Shown one piece after another: positions 43,159-49,468 of a DNA stretch of 64,000 nucleotides. The notes beneath the pieces were generated by a model, which was not told the DNA's origin, did no database searches, and saw only the letters and a list, made by a program, of their open reading frames with translations. The stretch's first letter is position 1; each line of letters starts with the position of its first letter. The DNA comes from VRUE01 sp963702955. Its GTDB lineage: Bacteria > Actinomycetota > Thermoleophilia > Solirubrobacterales > 70-9. The stretch lies in contig OY969774.1 of assembly GCA_963702955.1 (NCBI GenBank), positions 2,480,001 through 2,544,000 on the forward strand. Reading direction: 5' to 3'. Position numbers and translations under genes: made by a program.

Positions 43159-43214
43159 TCGACTTTCCGCCCGAGGGGGGAGAGTTTCGCCTCGCCGAGC
43201 CTTGGTAGGGCATG
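43159..43214. repeat. Duplicated upstream block, copy 1
   Basis: About 56 bases (CGACTTTC, then GAGGGGGGAGAGTTTCGC and CTTGGTAGGGCATGC) that recur at 43704-43760 with a few changes. Each copy precedes a heptad-repeat gene by about 60 bases, so the gene was duplicated with its upstream DNA. Confidence 0.8.
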
Positions 43215-43264
43215 CACGCGATCGAACCCAGCCGCATCCGCGCCTCAGCCGCCGCCGAAACCTT

Positions 43265-43270
43265 TAAGGT
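43265..43270 (+). promoter_or_regulatory. -10 box, heptad-repeat gene 1
   Basis: TAAGGT with a 6-base spacer to ATG 43277, inside a 30-base string shared by all three paralogues. Confidence 0.6.
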
Positions 43271-43276
43271 GCAACA

Positions 43277-43645
43277 ATGCCTGTGATGCTGGAGCGCTGG
43301 AACGACGACAAGATGGACGACTTGGGGGCCAGGGTCGGCGGGCTCGAGGTCGGGGCTGCGCGCGTGGAGGCCAAGGTCGACGGCCTGGGGGTGCGGATGG
43401 ACGAACGCTTCGAGCAGGTCGACAAGCGCTTCGAGCAGGTCGACAAGCGTTTTGAACAGGTCGACAAGCGCTTCGAGCAGGTCGACAAGCGCTTCGAACG
43501 GATCGAAGGCGAGCTGGTTGAGCAGCGGCGGGAGATAAAGGCCGGCTTCGAGAAGGTCAACGGCCTCTTCCATCGCATGCAGTGGAACCTCGTCACCGTC
43601 GCCGGCGGGATCATCGCCGCCCTCATTACCGCGCCCCACCTATAG
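43277..43645 (+). CDS. Heptad-repeat coiled-coil protein with C-terminal membrane anchor, copy 1
   Basis: 122 residues. N-terminus LERWNDDKMDDLGARVGGLE, then five heptads of the type RFEQVDK (about residues 40-75), a ...ELVEQRREIKAGFEKVNG stretch and a terminal helix VTVAGGIIAALITAPHL that should sit in the membrane. The repeat gives a parallel coiled coil pointing into the cytoplasm or outward. Function unknown. The other two copies at 43822 and 45166 differ in heptad number. Confidence 0.7.
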   Translation: MPVMLERWNDDKMDDLGARVGGLEVGAARVEAKVDGLGVRMDERFEQVDKRFEQVDKRFEQVDKRFEQVDKRFERIEGELVEQRREIKAGFEKVNGLFHRMQWNLVTVAGGIIAALITAPHL

Positions 43646-43703
43646 TCCGTTTGGCCGGGAAAACCGGTCCTTCGGTACATCCCCGGGAGTCGGTGCTCTT
43701 CCC

Positions 43704-43760
43704 CTCGACTTTCGTCAGAGGGGGGAGAGTTTCGCTTCGCCAGGGCTTGGTAGGGCATGC
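43704..43760. repeat. Duplicated upstream block, copy 2
   Basis: Second copy of the block at 43159-43214 (shared GAGGGGGGAGAGTTTCGC and CTTGGTAGGGCATGC), preceding heptad-repeat gene 2 at nearly the same distance. Confidence 0.8.
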
Positions 43761-43809
43761 TCTCGAACGATCCAGGCCGTAACCAAGGCCCAGCCGCCGC
43801 CGAAACCTT

Positions 43810-43815
43810 TAAGGT
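43810..43815 (+). promoter_or_regulatory. -10 box, heptad-repeat gene 2
   Basis: TAAGGT with a 6-base spacer to ATG 43822, identical context to copy 1. Confidence 0.6.
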
Positions 43816-43821
43816 GCAACA

Positions 43822-44271
43822 ATGGCCGTGATGCTGGAGCGCTGGAACGACGACAAGATGGACGACTTGGGGGCCATGGTCGGCGGGCTCGAGGTCGGGG
43901 CTGCGCGCGTGGAGGCCAAGGTCAACGGCCTGGGGGTGCGGATGGACGAACGCTTCGAGCAGGTCGACAAGCGCTTCGCCCAGGTCGACAAACGCTTCGA
44001 GCAGGTCAACGAACGTTTCGCCCAGGTCGACAAGCGCTTTGAGCAGGTCAACAAGCGCTTCGAACGGGTCGAAGGCGAGTTGGTTGAGCAGCGGCGGGAG
44101 ATGAAAGCCGGCTTCGAGCGGGTCGATGCCAAGATGGGCGAACAGCAGTTGCAGATGAAAGCCGGCTTCGACGGCATTCATCGACTTATGGTTCAAGGCG
44201 CGATTGGGTTGTCTGCCGCCTACCTCGCCGGATTCGCCGCCCTGGTCGCGCTGATTGCAACCCAGCTGTAG
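43822..44271 (+). CDS. Heptad-repeat coiled-coil membrane protein, copy 2
   Basis: 149 residues, the longest copy. N-terminal 40 residues are almost identical to copy 1 (AVMLERWNDDKMDDLGAMVG). Six heptads of RFEQVDK / RFAQVDK / RFEQVNE type, then a second amphipathic stretch (MKAGFERVDAKMGEQQLQMK) and a different membrane helix (LSAAYLAGFAALVALIATQL). The C-terminus has therefore been replaced or has diverged from that of copies 1 and 3. Function unknown. Confidence 0.7.
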   Translation: MAVMLERWNDDKMDDLGAMVGGLEVGAARVEAKVNGLGVRMDERFEQVDKRFAQVDKRFEQVNERFAQVDKRFEQVNKRFERVEGELVEQRREMKAGFERVDAKMGEQQLQMKAGFDGIHRLMVQGAIGLSAAYLAGFAALVALIATQL

Positions 44272-44381
44272 CTTGGGCTCCGGCACAGTCCCGACACGCT
44301 CTTTTCACATTCGGCGCGCCACACGTGCGCCGGGGCTTGAAGACGATTGAGCAGCAGAGAATCGATTGGAAGGTTGAGGAC

Positions 44382-45056
44382 TCAGAGGTGAGGGCCGCCG
44401 ATCCAGGCGGTGAGGGTGTGGGTGGGAATCAGGCTGGATAGCGTGGGGTAGAGGTGCCTGTTCAGCCGTCCCAGGTGCCTGACCAGGGGAGGGAAAGCGG
44501 TCAGGCGGCGGGTCTCGATCGGCCTGCCGAGCGATTGCTGCAGCAGGCGCGGGGACACCGTCAGCGTCGATCGGTTGAACGGGTTGGGGACGTGGGGCTC
44601 GTAGCAGAGGAGGAGGCCGCCGGGGGCCAGGATGCGCCGGGTCTCGGCCAGCGCTCGCCGGACGGCGTCGCGGTCGGGCATCGAGGAGAGACAGGTGAGC
44701 AGGGTCGCCAGCTCGAACTCGCCGTCGGCGTAGGGGAGCTTGCGGGCGTCGGCGCGGCGGAGGTCCGCTTCGGGCAGGTGCCGGCGCGCGGCGCTCAGAC
44801 GGGACTCGATCAGGTCGACGCCGTGGAGTCGGCTCTGCTCGACTCCGCGCTGTGCGAAGCGCTCGAGCAGGCGGCCGCCGCCGCAGCCGACGTCGAGGAC
44901 CTTGCCGCCGCCGTCGAGTTGCGTCCCCGCCAGCTCGACCACGGCCGCGAGCAGCTCAGCCCGGATCGCCGCGTTGCCCGGGTTGTCCACCGCCCAGCTG
45001 CGGCGCTTGCGTCCGCTCGCACGGTAGTCGGCGTAGGCCTCCTCCACCGTTGCCAC
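44382..45056 (-). CDS. Class I SAM methyltransferase
   Basis: 224 residues: KVLDVGCGGGRLLERFAQRG (motif I), HGVDLIESRLSAARR, FELATLLTCLSSMPDRDAV and ILAPGGLLLCYEPHVPNPFN. The last motif is seen in many actinobacterial glycan or lipid methyltransferases; substrate unknown. GTG 45056 is the start. It interrupts the series of heptad-repeat genes on the opposite strand. Upstream of its start is palindromic element L. Confidence 0.85.
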   Translation of the reverse strand: MATVEEAYADYRASGRKRRSWAVDNPGNAAIRAELLAAVVELAGTQLDGGGKVLDVGCGGGRLLERFAQRGVEQSRLHGVDLIESRLSAARRHLPEADLRRADARKLPYADGEFELATLLTCLSSMPDRDAVRRALAETRRILAPGGLLLCYEPHVPNPFNRSTLTVSPRLLQQSLGRPIETRRLTAFPPLVRHLGRLNRHLYPTLSSLIPTHTLTAWIGGPHL

Positions 45057-45064
45057 CGGTCAAG

Positions 45065-45094
45065 GGTGACACCTATCTCACCCCCGGTGTCGCC
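45065..45094. repeat. Palindromic element L, intergenic
   Basis: Short hairpin GGTGACACC / GGTGTCGCC with a 12-base loop. The right arm CCGGTGTCGCCT is identical over 12 bases to the left arm of element J at 51174. Confidence 0.55.
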
Positions 45095-45153
45095 TCGGTC
45101 GATGCTGGCATCGGCCTGAGCAGCATCCGCGCCCCAGCCGCCGCCGAAACCTT

Positions 45154-45159
45154 TAAGGT
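45154..45159 (+). promoter_or_regulatory. -10 box, heptad-repeat gene 3
   Basis: TAAGGT with a 6-base spacer to ATG 45166; the shared string GCCGCCGAAACCTTTAAGGT precedes all three copies. Confidence 0.6.
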
Positions 45160-45165
45160 GCAACA

Positions 45166-45567
45166 ATGGCTGTGATGATCGAACCGCGCAACGACGACGA
45201 GATCGACTCCCCCAGCGCGGGCGCGGACGACCTGGGTGGCCGCGTGACCGTCCTCGAGGTCAAACTCGACGGCCTCGGAGTCAAGATGGACGAGCGCTTC
45301 GCCCAGGTCGACGAGCGCTTCGCCCAGGTCGACAAGCGCTTTGAGCAGGTTGACAAGCGCTTCGAACGGGTCGAAGGCGAGCTGCGCGAACAACGGCGGG
45401 AGATGAAGGCCGGCTTCGAGAAGGTCGACGATCGCTTTGAGAGGGTCGTAGGGGAGATCAAAGCCGGCTTCGAGAAGGTCGACGACCGTTTCCATCGTAT
45501 GCAGTGGACCCTGATCACCGTCGCCGGCGGGGTTGTCGCCGCCCTCATCGCCGCGCCCCACCTATAG
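45166..45567 (+). CDS. Heptad-repeat coiled-coil membrane protein, copy 3
   Basis: 133 residues. The N-terminus differs (AVMIEPRNDDEIDSPSAG), then KLDGLGVKMDERFAQVDE and four heptads, a longer second coil (MKAGFEKVDDRFERVVGE) and the terminal helix VTVAGGVVAALIAAPHL almost as in copy 1. The promoter is conserved but the 56-base upstream block found before copies 1 and 2 is not. Function unknown. Confidence 0.7.
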   Translation: MAVMIEPRNDDEIDSPSAGADDLGGRVTVLEVKLDGLGVKMDERFAQVDERFAQVDKRFEQVDKRFERVEGELREQRREMKAGFEKVDDRFERVVGEIKAGFEKVDDRFHRMQWTLITVAGGVVAALIAAPHL

Positions 45568-45581
45568 CCGGGGCTCGGTCA

Positions 45582-46454
45582 TTACGGGCCGGGCGCGAAG
45601 GCCGCTCGCGTCAGTTCGCGCCAGCGTTGCTGCGGAGCGTCGGAGCGGAGGATGTCCTGGTAGCTGTACCAGAGGATCATCGAGGGATCGCCGTCGCGGA
45701 TCGCCGCGTCCCGCATCGTCCGCAGTGTGCGTTCGCTCGGGTAGGCGGGGGCGAGGGAGGCCGGGCGATACTGAGACCAGGAGAAGTCCTGCAGGACGAT
45801 CGCCGTGCGCACGCCGGCTGCGACCGCAATCGCGTGGGCGCCCCGCGCCGCCTGCCAGACGTGCGGGTCGCCCGAGCCGACCGGGTATGTGTCGACGCCG
45901 GCGACGTCGGCGAAGGGGAGAAACGGCTGCAGCTGGGCGTTGCCCGGCCGCGCCACGTAGAGCTGCGGCTTGCTCGGCGCCAGCGCCCGCACGGCGGCGC
46001 CCAGCGCCTGTACCCGGCTCGCTTCGGCGGGCGGCAGCTCGTCGCCGATGTAGAAGCCCCAGGTGGCCGGGTGATTCGCCACCAGGCCGATCGCAAGCGC
46101 GGCGAGCTGGTCGCTCGAGAGCGCGGAGCTGTGTTCGGCAAGGCTCGAATAGGTGGCGCCGAAGCTCGCCAGGCCGCGCCAGGCCGGGCCGTTGAGCGGC
46201 CAGATCAGCTTCAGGCCGAGCGCGGCGGCGGCATCGGCGTAGGCCAGCACCTGGGCGGGGCTGCCGTACCAGGCGGAGTAGTCGAGCACGTAACGGAAGC
46301 CGGCGGCGCGGATCGTCGCCAGCCGGGACGCGCAGACGCCCCCCGGCGCCTCCGGCGCGCATGCCTCATAGATGCCCTGGGGAGGGATCGCGGCAGATGC
46401 GGGCGCCGCCGGCGCCAGGCACAGCAGCGCGATCAGGAGGATGAGAATCGGCAT
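45582..46454 (-). CDS. Secreted TIM-barrel glycosidase-like protein
   Basis: 290 residues with a clear signal peptide (MPILILLIALLCLAPAAPAS). The mature part reads like a glycoside hydrolase-like barrel: IRAAGFRYVLDYSAWYGSP, LGLKLIWPLNGPAW, NHPATWGFYIGDELPPAEAS, ADVAGVDTYPVGSGDP and IVLQDFSWSQY. Glu in GDE and Asp in GVDTY are possible catalytic acids. Not obviously related to the protein at 21889. Upstream on the minus strand a TTGACT and a TTAGCT box lie about 17 bases apart near 46500-46525. Confidence 0.65.
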   Translation of the reverse strand: MPILILLIALLCLAPAAPASAAIPPQGIYEACAPEAPGGVCASRLATIRAAGFRYVLDYSAWYGSPAQVLAYADAAAALGLKLIWPLNGPAWRGLASFGATYSSLAEHSSALSSDQLAALAIGLVANHPATWGFYIGDELPPAEASRVQALGAAVRALAPSKPQLYVARPGNAQLQPFLPFADVAGVDTYPVGSGDPHVWQAARGAHAIAVAAGVRTAIVLQDFSWSQYRPASLAPAYPSERTLRTMRDAAIRDGDPSMILWYSYQDILRSDAPQQRWRELTRAAFAPGP

Positions 46455-46545
46455 TTGGGAGGCGTCTCTCTTCGAGGCACCTCCCGGCCGCGGCAGCTAA
46501 TCGGACCGGGGCGTCGCAGTCAATGATCGACGCGATCCCAACTAA

Positions 46546-47973
46546 TTACATCGACGTACCCGAACGCCCGCCGTAGAGCGCCAGCAGCTTCTCGCTCTCA
46601 CGCTCCCAGGTGTAGCGGCGCGCCGCCTCGCGGGCTCGCTCGCGCATCTGCGCATAGCGCTCGGGGTCGGCCAGCATCTCGTTCAGCGCCCCGGCCAGGG
46701 AGGCGGGATCGCCGGGGGCGAAGGTGAGGCCGATCTCCCCCTGCTCGACGAAGCGGATCAGCTCCGGCAGGCGACTCGCCGCCACCGGCAGCCCCGCCGC
46801 CATGTAGTCGAAGAGCTTGTTCGGCGTGGTGTAGGTGTTGTTGAGGCCGACCGGCTCGTAGGGGATGACGCCGATCGTCGCCCGGGCGGCGTGGGCGACG
46901 ACATCGCTCTGGGGCACCGGCTCGACGATCTTCACCCGCGCGCCCAGGTCTTCGCGGGCGATCAGCTCGCGCAGCTCGTCCTCCAGTCGGCCCCAGCCCA
47001 TCAGGACGATCGTCCCGCGTTCCAATTCGTGTGCCGCGCGGACCAGGGTGGGGAGTCCGCGGTGGGGGGCGAAGCCGCCCTGGTAGAGGACGACCGGCTC
47101 TTCGGCGTCTGCCGGGCCGGCCCGTGGCGAGTTGGTGTCGGTATGCGACACCAACTCGCCACGCTCGCCCCCCGGCGCGCCGTTCGTCCCGCCCCCCGCC
47201 GGGCAGTTGAGCAGGACGACCGGCCGCGCGACCCCGTAGCGGCGCTCGATCTCCGCGGCGATCGAGTCGCAGACGGTCACCACCGCGTCGGCGCGCTTCG
47301 CCAGGCGGCGCTCGAGGAAGCGCCAGGTCGCCGCCTCGCGCCGCGAGAGGGTCGAGATCTCCGGGTAAAGCTCGTGCGCGTCGTAGGTCAGCGGCAGGCG
47401 CAGCCGCCAGGCCAGCGCCGCGGCGACCGGCAGGGTGTTGAGGTCGTGGGCGTGCAGCGCCTCCGGCGGGTCGGTGCGGACCAGGCGGTAGGCCCGGGCG
47501 TAGTAGTCGAGGAACGTCAGCGGCTTGTGGGGGGCGAGCACCGTGCGCCGGCCGGCCCGTTTGAGCGGTCGCGACGCCGCCGCCCACGCCCGCCACAGCA
47601 GTCGCAGCCCGCGCCCCGCCGGCACCAGCGGCGCCAGCAGCAGTCCCGCCGCGCCGGCCCGCCGCGCCGCCGCTCCTTCGCGCTGTGCGGCGGCCACCGG
47701 TCGCCGCCACAGCCGCCCGCCCGTCCGCACCGCGCGCAGCAGCCGGTAGTGGATCGGGTCGCGGTCGATCCGCACGATCTGGAACCCGTCGCGCTCCTCG
47801 CGCGGCTCGGTGGTCGCGTCGAGCACGGCGACGACCCGCACCCGGTGCCCCGCCGCGGCGAGCGTCCGCGCCTCCTTCAGCACCCGGGCGTCGGTCGTGC
47901 AGCGGTTATAGACGAACATGTCGATCCGCACCGGACCGCCGCCGGGGCGCCCGCCCCTCACCGGGCGCGGCAT
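46546..47973 (-). CDS. Glycosyltransferase family 4
   Basis: 475 residues. IDMFVYNRCTTDARVLKEAR, an Ala/Arg-rich insert, ALHAHDLNTLPVAAALAWRL, LTYDAHELYPEISTLSRREA, ADAVVTVCDSIAAEIERRYG, then VVLYQGGFAPHRGLPTLVRA, LNNTYTTPNKLFDYMAAG and PVAASRLPELIRF. Domain layout resembles the GT at 24320. Palindromic element I lies in frame immediately before the C-domain. Start ATG 47973 overlaps the stop of the GT gene upstream (TGATG). Confidence 0.88.
   Translation of the reverse strand: MPRPVRGGRPGGGPVRIDMFVYNRCTTDARVLKEARTLAAAGHRVRVVAVLDATTEPREERDGFQIVRIDRDPIHYRLLRAVRTGGRLWRRPVAAAQREGAAARRAGAAGLLLAPLVPAGRGLRLLWRAWAAASRPLKRAGRRTVLAPHKPLTFLDYYARAYRLVRTDPPEALHAHDLNTLPVAAALAWRLRLPLTYDAHELYPEISTLSRREAATWRFLERRLAKRADAVVTVCDSIAAEIERRYGVARPVVLLNCPAGGGTNGAPGGERGELVSHTDTNSPRAGPADAEEPVVLYQGGFAPHRGLPTLVRAAHELERGTIVLMGWGRLEDELRELIAREDLGARVKIVEPVPQSDVVAHAARATIGVIPYEPVGLNNTYTTPNKLFDYMAAGLPVAASRLPELIRFVEQGEIGLTFAPGDPASLAGALNEMLADPERYAQMRERAREAARRYTWERESEKLLALYGGRSGTSM
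47124..47162. repeat. Palindromic element I, in frame at a GT4 linker
   Basis: Perfect 17-bp stem GTGGCGAGTTGGTGTCG with a 5-base loop (GTATG). Encodes about GELVSHTDTNSPRAG on the minus strand, between the two GT-B domains, as for element E. Confidence 0.9.
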
Positions 47974-49361
47974 CAGCCCGCCCCCAGGCTCGCGCGCTCT
48001 CCCAGCAGCAGCTCGTCCCAGAGCGGCCCCAGCCGCTCCCAGCTCCAGCGCTCGGCGAAGCGCCGCGCGGCCTCCGCTTCGGCTGCCGTCTCGCCGCTCG
48101 CCTCCGCGGCGAGAATCGCCTCCGCCGCAGCGGCCGGGTCGGCGTGGACCCAGCGGCGCTCGTACTGCTCGGCCGCGCCCGGCCGCTCGAGCACGACCGG
48201 GACCGCGCCCGAGGCCATCCCCTCGGCCAGCGCCACCGAGTGCCCCTCGACCTCGCTGCTGGAGAGGATCCAGCCGACCCCTCGCAGGAAGTCCGGCACG
48301 TCGTCGCCGAACGGCTCGAAGTTGACCGCGTCGCGCAGCGCCGGCGCCCGCTCCAGCCGCCGGAACAGGTCCTCGTAGTAGCGGCGGTCCTCCTCCCGCC
48401 CCGCCATCCACGGATACTCCCAGGGCTCCCGCCCCTTGACCAGCAGCCGGTAGCGATCGTCGCGGGCCCGCAGCAGCTCGAGCAGGTCGAGCGCCCGGTC
48501 GAGCCGCTTCAGCCGCGGCACGTAGCCGATCGCCCCGAGGTTGAAGCGCGCGCCCGGCAGCTTCGCCGCCGCCCCGCCCACCTCGACGCCGTTGGGGACG
48601 ACCCGCAGGCGCGGGTCCTCGGCGTCCCAGCCCCACCGCTCGCAGGCCCGCTCGAGCACGTGGCGGGCGACGAAGACCATCGCGTCAACCTGCTCCAGGT
48701 CGACCTCGCCGGGGTGGGGGGTGTCCAGCTCCATGCGGTGGAAGCGGACGACGAGCCGCTGTCCGGGGCGCTTGTTGCGGCTGTACCAGACGGCGTTGCC
48801 GAGGCACCACTCGCAGTGGACGACGTCGGCCCAGGCCAGCGCCGCGGCGCTGGCCTCCTCGTCGTGGACGCCGTGCGTCTGCCAGAGGTCCTCGCGGACC
48901 GCCGCGCCGCGCTGCCGCGCCCGCCGCCCGATCGCCGCGCAGAAGCCGAGGCTGTGGCCGGCGAGCAGCAGCCGCACGGGCTCCGCCGGGCGCGCCGCGC
49001 CGCTCCGCGGCGGCTCCAGGCCGGGGATCGGCTCGCGCTCGCGCTGCGGCGCCGGCTCGACGCCCCCGCCGTTGCCGTTCGAGGACGGGACGAGTGGCGG
49101 CTCGGTCGCGAGCGCCGCGGCGCCCGCGCCGTCGAGCGCCCGCGCGAAGGACTCCTCGCCGGCCATCCGCGGCGGCGCCGCCCGGCGGAAGACCCGCCCC
49201 CGGCGCAGCCGCCAGAAGAAGCGCGCCAGCCGGTACCAGCGCGAGGCGAAGATCGTCTGCAACTGCTCGGAGCGGGCCTGCAGGGTGGCCTGGGTGCGGA
49301 CCAGGTCGGCGACCAGCGCCCGCCGCTCCGCCTGCTGCCAAGTTCGAGGCCGCTCCTTCAT
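47973..49361 (-). CDS. Glycosyltransferase, paralogue of the second module at 31231
   Basis: 462 residues. N-terminal 45 residues are a probable coil (ALVADLVRTQATLQARSEQL), followed by a membrane-proximal basic stretch and a Pro/Gly linker; GT-B domain from about 125: RLLLAGHSLGFCAAIGRRA, CEWCLGNAVWYSRNKRPGQR, RVVPNGVEVGG, GYVPRLKRLDRALDLLELL, EGHSVALAEGMASGAVPVVL and RPGAAEQYERRWVHAD. The shared CLGN..WYSRNKRPGQRLVVR block with the 31231 protein marks a recent common origin. First gene of a two-gene minus-strand operon. Confidence 0.85.
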   Translation of the reverse strand: MKERPRTWQQAERRALVADLVRTQATLQARSEQLQTIFASRWYRLARFFWRLRRGRVFRRAAPPRMAGEESFARALDGAGAAALATEPPLVPSSNGNGGGVEPAPQREREPIPGLEPPRSGAARPAEPVRLLLAGHSLGFCAAIGRRARQRGAAVREDLWQTHGVHDEEASAAALAWADVVHCEWCLGNAVWYSRNKRPGQRLVVRFHRMELDTPHPGEVDLEQVDAMVFVARHVLERACERWGWDAEDPRLRVVPNGVEVGGAAAKLPGARFNLGAIGYVPRLKRLDRALDLLELLRARDDRYRLLVKGREPWEYPWMAGREEDRRYYEDLFRRLERAPALRDAVNFEPFGDDVPDFLRGVGWILSSSEVEGHSVALAEGMASGAVPVVLERPGAAEQYERRWVHADPAAAAEAILAAEASGETAAEAEAARRFAERWSWERLGPLWDELLLGERASLGAG

Positions 49362-49468
49362 GTCTCCCTCGTGCCGGTATCTCCCCGTCCTGCATACGGT
49401 ACTCGTCGCAGACCAAAAGGGCGCAGGCGGCGTAGGCTATAGGCGTTACCTACAGGCCCGAGGGAGCG

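Noticed and set aside
43400..43510. Regular 21-bp repeats considered as a CRISPR array or minisatellite.
   Set aside because: There are no spacers; the unit is in frame and encodes coiled-coil heptads flanked by conserved non-repeat protein sequence.
44281..44381. GGCGC / GCGCC inverted repeat after heptad-repeat gene 2 as a member of the palindrome family.
   Set aside because: The stem is only about 6 bp, without the shared core; it may be a weak terminator.
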